A DNA stretch of 64,000 nucleotides from JTS-RE37 sp041744575 (GTDB taxonomy: Bacteria > Bacteroidota > Bacteroidia > Flavobacteriales > Flavobacteriaceae). The stretch spans positions 1 through 64,000 of the forward strand of contig JBGTKP010000002.1 in the NCBI GenBank assembly GCA_041744575.1. Direction: 5' to 3'. Shown here one piece after another: positions 8,428 through 17,121 of the stretch (the stretch's first letter is position 1; the number at the start of each line of letters is the position of its first letter). Position numbers and translations under genes: made by a program. Below the pieces are notes generated by a model. That model searched no databases and was not told the origin of the DNA. It saw nothing but the letters and a program-made list of their open reading frames with translations.

Positions 8428-9386
8428 TATTTCGATTCTTTATAGTAGCCTTTTTGGGGTATTTCCAATACATAGGATTTACCTGATGTATTGTTTAGAT
8501 GTGCCTCTCTTAACCAGGGATTGTGCCTTTTCAGTATTTTATAGTTGATATCGTACTGCTGGGCAAAATCAGTAAAACTGAGGACCGATTGTGTCACTTC
8601 CACTTCAAAGGTCGGAACACTGGAGTATAAATCATCCTGCTGAATATCAAATCCATATTTTTCGGGATTGATCAATATTTCCTTAATGGCCATGATCCGG
8701 AAGACATATCGTCCCGTTTCTTCGCCCAAAAGAAGATCATAATAATCATTTACCTGCTGGATTCCCATGAATTTATTAATACTTCCCGGGCCTGCATTGT
8801 AGGCTGCTGCCGTAAGAGTCCAGCTGCCATATTTCTGCTTCCATTTATTCAGGTATTTACAGGCTACTTCCGTAGATTTCTCCAGATGATATCTTTCATC
8901 CACATTAAGGTTGACTTCCAGGCCATATTCTTTGCCGGTTTCTTTCATAATCTGCCAGAAACCTGTGGCACCCGCACCTGAAACCACATTCTGTAACCCG
9001 CTCTCGGCAACTGCCAGATATTTAAAGTCATCCGGAATACCGTTTTTTGCAAGGATGGGCTCTATAATAGGAAAATACTTATGAGCGCGCTTCATCATTA
9101 GTAACGCATTGGACTGCCAGTAAGTGTTCACCAAAAATTCCCGGTCAATGCGTTCCATGACTTCAGGATCATTCTGCGGCACAAATTCCCCGGCGAAATT
9201 GAGATCCTCCGGAATATCGATCGCGGAAATGCGATATTCCCTCGTTACATTCCTGGCACTGTCACCCATCAGTTTTTGGTCCGGATTTTCCGAGGAATTA
9301 CTATTTTCTTGCTGCACGGCAAAAACAAGGCTGCTCATTACCAGCACCAGTCCGAACAACATCAGGATATTTTTAACGAATCTCAT
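8427..9386 (-). CDS. Lytic transglycosylase, SLT domain with LysM-like tail
   Basis: A 319-residue exported enzyme that cleaves peptidoglycan glycan strands to 1,6-anhydro products. Residues 1-23 are a signal peptide. The SLT fold is shown by LAVAESGLQNVVSGAGATGF, with Glu128 of the ESGL motif as the predicted catalytic acid, then WQIM, AAAYNAGPGSINKF and the later YVFRIMA. The C-terminal part (about 268-315) resembles a single LysM carbohydrate-binding repeat. It is shorter than E. coli MltD but has the same order of domains. It lies between the hydrolase gene (32-base gap) and cls (one-base overlap). Confidence 0.92.
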   Translation of the reverse strand: MRFVKNILMLFGLVLVMSSLVFAVQQENSNSSENPDQKLMGDSARNVTREYRISAIDIPEDLNFAGEFVPQNDPEVMERIDREFLVNTYWQSNALLMMKRAHKYFPIIEPILAKNGIPDDFKYLAVAESGLQNVVSGAGATGFWQIMKETGKEYGLEVNLNVDERYHLEKSTEVACKYLNKWKQKYGSWTLTAAAYNAGPGSINKFMGIQQVNDYYDLLLGEETGRYVFRIMAIKEILINPEKYGFDIQQDDLYSSVPTFEVEVTQSVLSFTDFAQQYDINYKILKRHNPWLREAHLNNTSGKSYVLEIPQKGYYKESK

Positions 9387-9418
9387 AGGTCTGAATTTAC
9401 TACTTTACTACTAAGGTA

Positions 9419-10096
9419 TTACATACAACTCCGATCTTCCAAAATAATTGTGGGCAATTGTTCATTAAACCATTTATATCTGTGAATTATCATCGTATGG
9501 GTTCCCTCCGGTACTACAATACATTTTTGAATGTTTTTAATTGGGAAAACAGCGTCAAGCTCCCCATGAATATGAACAATTCCCTCCGGAGCATCTGTCT
9601 GGGTCCAGTTGATAAGCTGTTCTATGCACCAGTCCAGATAATACGTATCCCTGACCGACAGATATTGTTCGTATAGTGCGAGGCGTTTACTGACACTTCC
9701 ATTAAAACTGTATCTCGACAATAATTCAACTTTATTTATCAGACTGGTTGGCAAAATCCTGTGAAGACCTGTATATCGGGCGATTAGCAACCTTTTGGGA
9801 AATTCAGATCGCTTCTTTACACTCGAAATAATGACCACCTTTCGGACCGGCAGGAACCTTGCGATCTCCTGAATGATGATACCTCCGAAAGAAACCCCGA
9901 TCAGCACCGGTTTCCTGTGTGCTATTTGTTCTGAAATGCTCCGCGCATAATCTGCCAGAGTTATATCGCGCTCCGGGATGCTCCATTCTAGCAAATGCAC
10001 GCTGAACTGGCTTAGAGGCAAATCAAGATATTCGAAAATCCTCGAGCTCGCCGCCATTCCTGGCATGAAGTACACATGTATTTTAGACGGGGGCAT
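9419..10096 (-). CDS. Alpha/beta hydrolase
   Basis: A 225-residue cytoplasmic protein with no signal peptide. The hydrolase fold is shown by the oxyanion segment FMPGMAASSRIF, the nucleophile elbow GVSFGG with Ser69, the acid Asp181 in HGELDAVFP, and His200 in PEGTHTMI, so the triad is complete. The substrate cannot be told from sequence; an ester or thioester is likely. It is the first gene of an operon with the lytic transglycosylase and cardiolipin synthase, which hints at an envelope or lipid role, but this is only context. Confidence 0.85.
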   Translation of the reverse strand: MPPSKIHVYFMPGMAASSRIFEYLDLPLSQFSVHLLEWSIPERDITLADYARSISEQIAHRKPVLIGVSFGGIIIQEIARFLPVRKVVIISSVKKRSEFPKRLLIARYTGLHRILPTSLINKVELLSRYSFNGSVSKRLALYEQYLSVRDTYYLDWCIEQLINWTQTDAPEGIVHIHGELDAVFPIKNIQKCIVVPEGTHTMIIHRYKWFNEQLPTIILEDRSCM

Positions 10097-10142
10097 GGGC
10101 CTTAATATGTTGATTAAGCTAGGAATTCAGTATTTTTTTGAT

Positions 10143-10150
10143 TACTTTTG
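10143..10150 (+). promoter_or_regulatory. Candidate -7 box upstream of the GNAT gene
   Basis: TACTTTTG is an exact TAnnTTTG match in the 175-base divergent region. It lies about 120 bases before the start codon at 10272, so the leader would be long. The -33 box is not obvious. Confidence 0.35.
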
Positions 10151-10271
10151 TAATCTCAGTCCATAAAATCCCTTATCTGACTGAGAATTGGCTGCAAGTC
10201 CGCCATGACCTTCTTTACGATTCCGTGAAAATCGTCATATTTTATTCGAATTCTAAATTAATTCAAACTAT

Positions 10272-10565
10272 ATGAATGAAGTAATAATTAAGGACAATAG
10301 TTTCCTGCGCCAGTTCGAAACCCGGATTGACGGACATTTAGCCAAGATTGAGTACTCTTCCCAGGAACGTAAGGTCTTTTTGACCAAATTGGTAATTCCG
10401 GAAGAAATTAAAGCCGAGGGTTTCAAGGAGGAATTTATTAAATCGGTATTACACCACATTCAGGAGCAGAATTTAAGAGTGGTTCCGACCAGTCCGCAGA
10501 TCGCCGGATTTTTAAGGAAAAACAGGCAGTATAAGGAAATGTTGCCGGTGGGTATCCGCATATGA
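10272..10565 (+). CDS. Small GNAT-fold acetyltransferase (COG2388 type)
   Basis: A 97-residue cytoplasmic protein of the short N-acetyltransferase group (Pfam Acetyltransf_CG type). Evidence is the early segment RQFETRIDGHLAKIEYSSQ, the central strand KVFLTKLVIPEEIKAEGFKEEFIKSVL, and the closing VVPTSPQIAGFLRKNRQYKEML, which corresponds to the family pattern of a proline then AxFLxxHPEY-like end. The family is roughly 90-100 residues, as here. Substrates are unknown. It is a single-gene unit ending at a strong terminator (10593-10616). Confidence 0.85.
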   Translation: MNEVIIKDNSFLRQFETRIDGHLAKIEYSSQERKVFLTKLVIPEEIKAEGFKEEFIKSVLHHIQEQNLRVVPTSPQIAGFLRKNRQYKEMLPVGIRI

Positions 10566-10592
10566 GCTAGTATTACCCTTAATATAAAATAC

Positions 10593-10616
10593 AACCCGCT
10601 TTAGGCGGGTTTTTTT
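10593..10616 (+). terminator. Intrinsic terminator after the GNAT gene
   Basis: The arms AACCCGC (10593-10599) and GCGGGTT (10605-10611) form a perfect 7-base stem with a TTTAG loop and run into seven T residues. The convergent mtaB reading frame ends inside the T tract (stop at 10615-10617). Confidence 0.92.
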
Positions 10617-11988
10617 ATAAAAATAAGACTGCGACGGACGTTACAGCAGCCACCACAATCCTTTCGAAACGCACGAGTCCATCCTGGTCTATAGAAGAAA
10701 GCCGGACCTCACAGATAGTATTCACCAGGGCAGGATCCCAAGGCGCCCTGACCCTCACATAATTTTCAGTAAAACCCAGAATATACCCTTTGACATTTTC
10801 CGCTTCAAAAAGCACCTTTCTGGTCTTCCCCAGCTGGCTTTCATAAAAGGTCATTCGTTTTTTAACAGAAAGGGCGCGAAGCATCTTACTGCGTTTTTTC
10901 CTAATGGCAACAGGAACGCTGTCCTTCATCGTTGAAGCCGCAGTGTCGTCGCGTTCGGAGTAAGTAAATACATGCAGGTAAGAAATCTCAAGCGATACAA
11001 GGTACTGATAGGTTTCCAGGAAATGATCCTCGGTTTCTCCGGGGAACCCAACAATCACATCCACCCCTATACAGGCGTCCGGCATTCTCTTCCGGATCCG
11101 CTCCACCTTTTCCCTGTACAGTTGTGAAATATAACGACGCCGCATCAGCCGGAGCATATGATCACTCCCACTTTGTAGCGGAATATGGAAATGGGGGACA
11201 AATGCCCTGCTTCCCGCAACAAAGTCTATCGTTTCATCGCACAGAAGGTTAGGTTCAATGGAAGATATCCTAAGCCTGGATATCCCATTGACTTTATCCA
11301 GGGCATTCACCAGATCCAGAAAAGTATGATGGTGTTTCTTATTTCCGAATTCGCCCTTCCCATAGTCCCCGATATTCACCCCGGTGAGAACAATTTCGCG
11401 GATTCCCCGTGCGGCTATTTCCCGGGCATTTTTAAGAACATTCTCCAGCGTATCACTGCGGGAGATCCCCCTGGCCAGCGGAATGGTGCAGTAGGAACAT
11501 TTGTAGTCACAGCCATCCTGAACCTTAAGAAAGGCCCTTGTCCGGTCTCCTATGGCATAACTCCCCACATAAAAGTCGGCCTCCGATATCTCGCAGCAAT
11601 GAACCTGAGCCTGTCGACTGGTCCCTCGCGGCTGCTTCAAAAGCTCATGAATATAAGCCAAGATCCTGAACTTTTCTGTGGCCCCTAAAACCAGGTCGAC
11701 ACCTTCCACCTCAGCGAGTTCATAGGGTTTTAATTGCGCATAGCAACCCACTGCGGCGATAAATGCATCAGGATTCTGCCTTCTTGCCTTTTTCACCGTA
11801 TCACCAAATCGCCTGTCCGCGTTTTCGGTAACGGAACAAGTATTGATGACATACATATCTGCTGCCTCGGAAAAGTCGACCCGCTCAAACCCATCTTTTT
11901 CAAAATCCCGGGCAATTGTAGAGGTTTCTGCGAAATTGAGTTTACATCCCAGGGTATGGAACGCCACTTTGTTATATTTTGATATCAC
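10615..11988 (-). CDS. mtaB: tRNA t6A37 methylthiotransferase MtaB
   Basis: A radical-SAM enzyme that adds a methylthio group to t6A at position 37 of ANN-decoding tRNAs. With the GTG start at 11988 it has 457 residues, the family length. The UPF0004 domain begins KVAFHTLGCKLNFAETST and carries the three cluster cysteines (TLGC, NTCS, VGCY). The radical SAM motif CDYKCSYC is near residue 160, followed by LTGVNIGDYGKG and a C-terminal TRAM-like domain. No ATG lies near the conserved N-terminus. GTG codons at 11994 and 11988 are the only plausible starts, and a -7 box ends six bases before the first. The frame is open further upstream to 12177, but that part has no homology to the family. Confidence 0.93.
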   Translation of the reverse strand: MISKYNKVAFHTLGCKLNFAETSTIARDFEKDGFERVDFSEAADMYVINTCSVTENADRRFGDTVKKARRQNPDAFIAAVGCYAQLKPYELAEVEGVDLVLGATEKFRILAYIHELLKQPRGTSRQAQVHCCEISEADFYVGSYAIGDRTRAFLKVQDGCDYKCSYCTIPLARGISRSDTLENVLKNAREIAARGIREIVLTGVNIGDYGKGEFGNKKHHHTFLDLVNALDKVNGISRLRISSIEPNLLCDETIDFVAGSRAFVPHFHIPLQSGSDHMLRLMRRRYISQLYREKVERIRKRMPDACIGVDVIVGFPGETEDHFLETYQYLVSLEISYLHVFTYSERDDTAASTMKDSVPVAIRKKRSKMLRALSVKKRMTFYESQLGKTRKVLFEAENVKGYILGFTENYVRVRAPWDPALVNTICEVRLSSIDQDGLVRFERIVVAAVTSVAVLFL

Positions 11989-12000
11989 TGACACAGGTGC

Positions 12001-12008
12001 CAAAGATA
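12001..12008 (-). promoter_or_regulatory. Candidate mtaB -7 box close to the GTG start
   Basis: The minus strand reads TATCTTTG, an exact TAnnTTTG match. Its last base is six bases from the GTG at 11994 and twelve from the GTG at 11988. Transcription from it would begin at or next to the start codon, giving an almost leaderless mRNA. The -33 region is poor. Confidence 0.5.
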
Positions 12009-12100
12009 CGTATTCCCGGTAGCTTTCGGAAGAAGCCGTAATCGAAGTTCCTGAGCGAATCCTGCCCTCGGGCCGATATATAAGAGAACCCGCGGTATAT

Positions 12101-13276
12101 TTAATAATTTCGCCATTTCTGAGTAAGCTGAAATATCTGGCGCAAGATATCTTCGTCCACCTTCCCAAAATCAACATGACGCCTGGCCATCATGACCCTT
12201 GCCGCCTCAAACGCTTTTTCAGGTAGGTAAGTTGAAAAACCGGAAGCCCCACCCCAGCTGAAACTGGGGACGAAATTCCTTGGAAAGCCGGGTACATAAA
12301 TATTGCAATTTATACCGATCACCGTCCCGGTATTAAACATGGTATTAATTGCCGTCTTGCTGTGATCACCCATCATTAAGCCGCAAAATTGCAGCCCTGT
12401 TTGCTCAAAGGACTCAGTGGCATAATTCCACAAGCGGACTTTGGCGTAGTTGTTTTTTAAGTTGGAATTATTGGAATCTGCACCGATATTGCACCATTCA
12501 CCGAGAACTGAGTTGCCAAGATACCCGTCATGTCCTTTGCTTGAATACCCGAAGATGACCGAATTGTTTATTTCCCCGCAAACTTTTCCGTAAGGCCCCA
12601 CGGTCGTTGGCCCATAGATCTTTGCTCCCATCTTTACCACCGCCCTTTCACAAAGTGCAAAAGCGCCACGGATCAGGTTGCCTTCCCACACTTCGGAATC
12701 CTTCCCGAGATAGATGGGACCCTCTGTGGCATTTAGAAGGCTAAATTCTACCCGCGCACCTTCCTCAAGAAAAATATTATCAGGACGTACGACCTGGTTG
12801 GTGGTAGGAATGGGGGCACTTTTACGACCCCGTGTGATCAGATCGAAGTCGGCCTGCAGGGCTTCACCATTCATTGAGAATATATCCCATGTATTGACAA
12901 TTCTCATTACTTTCTGCTCAAAGGGGATGCGCTTGTATGCCAGGTCATCCGGGTTGGTTGAAATCCCCCGGAACCGTGCAGCGATAAGCTCTTCCTGAAA
13001 GTATAGTGCTTCATCGTTTCTAAGACCCTGCACGGCGCTAACAAGCTCCGGAGAAGGCAGAAAAGAACCATTGATGAGTATATTCTCGTCCTCCGTCCGC
13101 ATCGGAAACTTTACAGACAGGTAGGCTTCGGTTTTAGTACTGGTAACAGCGCCAAGAAACTTTTCCCATTTTTCCCTGATGGTAAGAATTCCGATCCTTA
13201 TGTCGGCCACGGGTCTGGTAAAGGTAAAAGGCAGGAGTGAATTTCTTACAGAACCATCAAACAGGATATAATTCAT
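12101..13276 (-). CDS. GlmU family sugar nucleotidyltransferase-like protein
   Basis: A 391-residue cytoplasmic protein of the Bacteroidota GlmU-like family. It opens NYILFDGSVRNSLLPFTFTR, in which the usual nucleotidyltransferase loop (LAAGxGTRM) is replaced by FDGSVRNSLLPFT as in this family. A left-handed beta-helix of hexapeptide repeats fills about residues 170-330 (IYLGKDSEVWEGNLIRGAFA, AVVKMGAKIYGPTTVGPYGK, VIFGYSSKGHDGYLGNSVLG). It probably acts on a sugar-1-phosphate or acetylates an amino sugar for UDP-GlcNAc supply, but the changed loop makes the exact reaction uncertain. It lies between rpmE2 and mtaB on the same strand. Confidence 0.85.
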   Translation of the reverse strand: MNYILFDGSVRNSLLPFTFTRPVADIRIGILTIREKWEKFLGAVTSTKTEAYLSVKFPMRTEDENILINGSFLPSPELVSAVQGLRNDEALYFQEELIAARFRGISTNPDDLAYKRIPFEQKVMRIVNTWDIFSMNGEALQADFDLITRGRKSAPIPTTNQVVRPDNIFLEEGARVEFSLLNATEGPIYLGKDSEVWEGNLIRGAFALCERAVVKMGAKIYGPTTVGPYGKVCGEINNSVIFGYSSKGHDGYLGNSVLGEWCNIGADSNNSNLKNNYAKVRLWNYATESFEQTGLQFCGLMMGDHSKTAINTMFNTGTVIGINCNIYVPGFPRNFVPSFSWGGASGFSTYLPEKAFEAARVMMARRHVDFGKVDEDILRQIFQLTQKWRNY

Positions 13277-13296
13277 TCACCGGGTTTTCAACAAAA

Positions 13297-13333
13297 TTAA
13301 AAAATAAACGCCCCCGATGTCATACCGGGGGCG
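13297..13333 (-). terminator. Intrinsic terminator after rpmE2
   Basis: The arms CGCCCCCG (13309-13316) and CGGGGGCG (13326-13333) are perfect inverted copies with a nine-base loop. On the minus strand the hairpin runs into a T-rich tract (complement of 13297-13308), right after the rpmE2 stop at 13361. Confidence 0.88.
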
Positions 13334-13360
13334 CTTCTTTATGGTCAGTGGAAAATAATA

Positions 13361-13669
13361 TTATTTCTTTTTGGCTTTTACAGCAGGTTTTGCCTCTTCC
13401 TCTTCGGCTGCAGCCTCAGGTTTTTTAAATTTCTGATACTTGTTCTTAAACTTGTCAATTCTGCCAGCGGTATCCACAAGTTTAGCCTTCCCTGTATAGA
13501 AAGGATGCGAAGAGCGCGAAATTTCAAGTTTTACCAGCGGGTATTCCACGCCGTCCACCTCAAGGGATTCCTTGGTATCTGCCGTGGATTTGGTAATAAA
13601 GACATCCTCATTGGACATGTCTTTGAATGCAACTAATCTGTAGTTTTCCGGGTGAATGCCTTTTCTCAT
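13361..13669 (-). CDS. rpmE2: 50S ribosomal protein L31 type B
   Basis: A 102-residue ribosomal protein starting MRKGIHPENYRLVAFKDMSN, with SRSSHPFYTGKAKLVDTAGRIDKFKNKYQK at about residues 51-80. It has no cysteine, so it is the zinc-independent type B form. The C-terminus carries an extra acidic then basic tail (AAAEEEEAKPAVKAKKK) not needed for the family fold. It has its own promoter (13705-13733) and terminator (13297-13333). Confidence 0.97.
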   Translation of the reverse strand: MRKGIHPENYRLVAFKDMSNEDVFITKSTADTKESLEVDGVEYPLVKLEISRSSHPFYTGKAKLVDTAGRIDKFKNKYQKFKKPEAAAEEEEAKPAVKAKKK

Positions 13670-13704
13670 GATACAGGATATAATATACTCAATTTTTCAG
13701 GCCG

Positions 13705-13733
13705 CAAATTTAACGATTTTTTGGAAGAAACAA
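13705..13733 (-). promoter_or_regulatory. rpmE2 promoter
   Basis: The minus strand has TTG (13733-13731) and TAAATTTG (13712-13705) with an 18-base spacer, a good match to the Bacteroidota -33/-7 consensus. The start codon is at 13669, so the leader is about 30 bases. Confidence 0.75.
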
Positions 13734-13838
13734 TAATTTTAATTTCTAAAAATAAAAGTTAAATAATGTAATTTTAGTTGTAACAAGTTCCAAATATCTG
13801 CAACTAACAAAAATAACAACCAAAAAAACACCTTAAAA

Positions 13839-14360
13839 ATGGAAGAAACGCTACCTAAAACAGGGAAATACGCACTCAACTATGGTCTCCTCCTGGGAGG
13901 CGCCAGCATCGTTTTCAGTCTGATGTTATTTTCTATGGACATGCATTATGACCAGAATGTCGCCGTCCAGGTCATCGGCATTGTACTCGCCTTTGCGGCC
14001 ATCTTTATCTGCGTGCAGCAGTTCAGGAAAGCAAATCTGGGGTATCTGACAATTTCCCAGGCTCTTAAACTAGGTGCCGGCGTCACGCTGATCGCCGGGA
14101 TCATCGGGCTTATCTACTTTTTCGTACTCTCCAATTTCATAGAACCTGACTATCTGGACAAGGTATTTGAAATCGGGAAACAAAAGGCGATGGAAGATAA
14201 CCCGAGCCTGAGCCAGGAACAGCTGGACCAGGGGATAGAAATGCAGAAAAAATTTGCATGGATGTCCTACCCTATCATCCTTATAATCAATATCATCATT
14301 GGTCTGATCGGGGGTCTTATCTCAGGGCTGATTCTAAAAAAGGCCAAACCGGCGTATTAA
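13839..14360 (+). CDS. DUF4199 domain membrane protein
   Basis: A 173-residue integral membrane protein of the Bacteroidota DUF4199 family, function unknown. Four transmembrane segments are visible at about residues 15-33, 42-62, 78-104 and 142-168. A conserved-looking amphipathic stretch with charged residues (PDYLDKVFEIGKQKAMEDNPSLSQEQLDQGI) lies before the last helix. It precedes a glycosyltransferase gene by 42 bases. In my recollection DUF4199 genes in this phylum are commonly next to such a glycosyltransferase, so a role in lipid-linked sugar transfer is possible but not shown. Confidence 0.85.
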   Translation: MEETLPKTGKYALNYGLLLGGASIVFSLMLFSMDMHYDQNVAVQVIGIVLAFAAIFICVQQFRKANLGYLTISQALKLGAGVTLIAGIIGLIYFFVLSNFIEPDYLDKVFEIGKQKAMEDNPSLSQEQLDQGIEMQKKFAWMSYPIILIINIIIGLIGGLISGLILKKAKPAY

Positions 14361-14372
14361 GTCCGAAAGTTG

Positions 14373-14380
14373 TACTTTTG
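14373..14380 (+). promoter_or_regulatory. Candidate -7 box of the glycosyltransferase gene
   Basis: TACTTTTG is an exact TAnnTTTG match, 22 bases before the ATG at 14403, in the short gap after the DUF4199 gene. The -33 element is weak. Confidence 0.45.
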
Positions 14381-14402
14381 AAGGAATGCTCTATTTGAAT
14401 CA

Positions 14403-15377
14403 ATGAATCTGTCCATTGTAATTCCTTTATTAAACGAAGAAGAATCGCTTAAAGAACTACATGATTGGATTGTCAGTGTAATGCAATCCAATCATTTTTT
14501 GTATGAAATTCTTTTTATAGATGACGGGAGTACGGACGAATCCTGGAATATCATTTCAGGCCTTGCCCTCACTAATCCCCACGTCAGGGCGATCCGCTTT
14601 CAGAAGAACTTTGGCAAGTCCCAGGCCCTTCATGCAGGCTTCATAGCGGCAGAAGGAGAAGTGATAATCACCATGGATGCCGATCTGCAGGATAACCCGG
14701 AAGAAATTCCGGAAATGTACCACCTTATCAAGACCCATGAGTTTGACCTCATCTCCGGCTGGAAGAAAAAAAGATATGATTCACTGATCACCAAGAATAT
14801 TCCGTCCAAGCTATTTAACTGGGCTGCAAGACGCACTTCGGGGTTAAGACTTCACGATTTCAATTGCGGCTTGAAGGCGTTCCGTAAGGAGGTGGCAAAA
14901 TCCATAGAAGTGTCTGGTGAAATGCACAGGTATATTCCCGTGCTTGCCAAAAGTGCAGGATTTTCCAGGATAAGCGAAAAGGTGGTTCAGCACCAGGCAC
15001 GTAAATACGGGAAGACCAAATTCGGGATGGATCGTTTCATCAACGGATTTCTGGACCTGATTACTATCTGGTTTGTATCCAAATTCGGCCGCCGGCCGAT
15101 GCACCTGTTCGGAGCCCTTGGCGTGATGATGTTCCTTATTGGCTTCGGTTTCGCCATTTACCTCGGAATAGACAAGGTATTTATCAACCCCCGGGGCAGG
15201 CTTCTTAGCTCGCGACCACAGTTCTTTATCTCCCTTACCGCAATGATCATCGGAACCCAGCTGTTTCTCGCAGGCTTTCTAGGGGAGATCATGGTGCGGA
15301 CCAGGAAGAATGATCCCAGATACAGCATCGCGGAAGAAATCAACCTAAGCCGGATCCATAATCAATATTCTTCGTAA
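14403..15377 (+). CDS. Family 2 glycosyltransferase, polyprenyl-phosphate type
   Basis: A 324-residue enzyme of the dolichyl-phosphate mannosyltransferase/GtrB group. The GT-A domain starts LSIVIPLLNEEESLKELH, has the acidic DDGSTD at 40-45 and DADLQD at 92-97, which binds the metal and nucleotide sugar, and the acceptor region NWAARRTSGLRLHDFNCGLK near 138-157. Two C-terminal transmembrane helices (about 228-252 and 276-298) anchor it to the inner membrane. It most likely moves a sugar from a nucleotide donor to polyprenyl phosphate. The phosphohexomutase gene follows after 34 bases. Confidence 0.92.
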   Translation: MNLSIVIPLLNEEESLKELHDWIVSVMQSNHFLYEILFIDDGSTDESWNIISGLALTNPHVRAIRFQKNFGKSQALHAGFIAAEGEVIITMDADLQDNPEEIPEMYHLIKTHEFDLISGWKKKRYDSLITKNIPSKLFNWAARRTSGLRLHDFNCGLKAFRKEVAKSIEVSGEMHRYIPVLAKSAGFSRISEKVVQHQARKYGKTKFGMDRFINGFLDLITIWFVSKFGRRPMHLFGALGVMMFLIGFGFAIYLGIDKVFINPRGRLLSSRPQFFISLTAMIIGTQLFLAGFLGEIMVRTRKNDPRYSIAEEINLSRIHNQYSS

Positions 15378-15382
15378 TTTTG
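15375..15382 (+). promoter_or_regulatory. Candidate -7 box of the phosphohexomutase gene
   Basis: TAATTTTG matches TAnnTTTG exactly and its first three bases are the stop codon of the glycosyltransferase gene. It lies 29 bases before the ATG at 15412. Only the -7 box is convincing. Confidence 0.45.
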
Positions 15383-15411
15383 GCGCCACTATACCCAAGT
15401 GGCATTGCACC

Positions 15412-17121
15412 ATGAATGAAATTTTAAATACCGCCAAGGCGTGGCTAACGGATGAATTTGACGCTGATGTACAAAACGAGGTCCGTCAACTGATAGAAAA
15501 TGATCCGGAAGAATTAAAGGACCGGTTTTACAAGGACCTGGAATTCGGAACCGGGGGCATGCGTGGCATTATGGGCGCGGGAACCAACAGGATCAATAAG
15601 TACACTCTGGGAAAAAGTACGCAGGGCCTGAGTAACTACCTCCGGAAAATATATCCTTCCGAAAATATAAAAGTTGTGATCGCCTATGATTGCAGGCATC
15701 AGAGCGATACACTTTCACGCACCGTTGCCGAAGTCCTGTCAGCGAACGGAATCAGTGTGAGTTTATTCTCAGGGTTGAGAACAACCCCTGAACTATCTTT
15801 CGCAGTGCGACACCTCCAATGCCATGCCGGGATCGTACTCACGGCCTCTCACAATCCACCGGAATACAATGGCTACAAAGTGTACTGGACCGACGGAGGG
15901 CAGATCGTACCTCCGGAGGACGAAGGGATCATCCGGGAGATCAACAGGCTCCATTATTCCGATATTAATTTCAGAGCAGACCCAACCCTCATCCGTTTAA
16001 TTGACAAGGAAGTAGACCTTCCGTTTATAAAAGCCTGTGTGGCCAATGGCAATTTTGGGGCTCCGGGGAAGGATAATTTCCATATTGTTTTTACCAGCTT
16101 GCATGGTACCTCTATTACAGCGATCCCGGAAGTCCTGGAGAAGGCCGGGTATCAGAATGTGACCGTCGTAGCAGAACAGGCTGTCCCAGACGGAGATTTT
16201 CCGACTGTCAAATCCCCAAATCCGGAAGAACCGGAAGCGCTGTCGATAGCCATTCGAAAAGCAGAAGCCATCAATGCGGATATGGTCATAGGAACTGATC
16301 CTGACAGTGACAGGCTGGGGATTGCCGTACGGAATCCGCAGGGTGTCATAGAATTGCTAAATGGGAATCAAACCATGCTTTTGATGACAAGGTTCCTGCT
16401 TGATCAGAGAAAGAAACATGGCTTTAAAGGCAATGAATACATTGCTACGACGATCGTATCCACTCCAATGATGGAGGAGCTGGCCAGGGCCTATGGTGTG
16501 GAGTGCAAGACGGCACTCACGGGGTTTAAATGGATTGCCAAAATGATCAAGGACTATTCCGGGCAGGATTTTATTGGGGGCGGCGAAGAAAGCTTCGGGT
16601 ATATGGTAGGCGATTTTGTTAGGGATAAGGATGCGGTGACCTCCACCCTACTCGCCTGTGAAATTGCTTCAGCAGCCAAGGCTGGGGGAAGTTCCTTTTA
16701 TGAAGAATTGATCCGGTGTTATATGGATTTCGGTTTTTATAAGGAACGCCTTATTTCCCTCACTAAAAAAGGTATGAGCGGGGCCGAAGAAATCAGTCAG
16801 ATGATGCGAAGATTCAAAGAGGATCCAGTCTCCTCCCTGGATGGATCACAGGTGATACTCATTGAGGATTATAACGATGGCACCTCCAGAAATCTTAGTA
16901 CCGGAAGGGTCCGGAAGATGGATTTACCGGCGTCGAATGTGCTTATATATACAACGGAAGAAGGAACCCGCATGGCCGCCAGGCCAAGTGGAACAGAACC
17001 TAAAATAAAATTTTATTTCAGTGTTAATGCCCGGCTCTCCGAGCGTTCGCAATTTCAGCAATTAGACCAGGAATTGAATGCCAAACTGGACCGGATCGTG
17101 AAAGAACTCAACCTGGAGTAA
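15412..17121 (+). CDS. Phospho-sugar mutase (phosphoglucomutase/phosphomannomutase)
   Basis: A 569-residue cytoplasmic enzyme interconverting hexose 6- and 1-phosphates. All four family loops are visible: the phosphoserine loop TASHNP (144-149, Ser146), the metal loop GTDPDSDR (294-301), the sugar loop GGGEESFGY near residue 390, and the phosphate-binding RPSGTEPKIKFYF near the C-terminus. An N-terminal FGTGGMRGIMGAGTNR segment is typical of the long PGM/PMM type (B. subtilis PgcA is similar in length). It supplies sugar-1-phosphates that the neighbouring glycosyltransferase and GlmU-like protein could use. Its stop codon overlaps the ATG of the ABC exporter gene (TAATG). Confidence 0.95.
   Translation: MNEILNTAKAWLTDEFDADVQNEVRQLIENDPEELKDRFYKDLEFGTGGMRGIMGAGTNRINKYTLGKSTQGLSNYLRKIYPSENIKVVIAYDCRHQSDTLSRTVAEVLSANGISVSLFSGLRTTPELSFAVRHLQCHAGIVLTASHNPPEYNGYKVYWTDGGQIVPPEDEGIIREINRLHYSDINFRADPTLIRLIDKEVDLPFIKACVANGNFGAPGKDNFHIVFTSLHGTSITAIPEVLEKAGYQNVTVVAEQAVPDGDFPTVKSPNPEEPEALSIAIRKAEAINADMVIGTDPDSDRLGIAVRNPQGVIELLNGNQTMLLMTRFLLDQRKKHGFKGNEYIATTIVSTPMMEELARAYGVECKTALTGFKWIAKMIKDYSGQDFIGGGEESFGYMVGDFVRDKDAVTSTLLACEIASAAKAGGSSFYEELIRCYMDFGFYKERLISLTKKGMSGAEEISQMMRRFKEDPVSSLDGSQVILIEDYNDGTSRNLSTGRVRKMDLPASNVLIYTTEEGTRMAARPSGTEPKIKFYFSVNARLSERSQFQQLDQELNAKLDRIVKELNLE

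Noticed and set aside
11185..11688. 167-codon plus-strand open frame opposite mtaB
   Set aside because: It overlaps the radical SAM region of mtaB in antisense and shows no family pattern.
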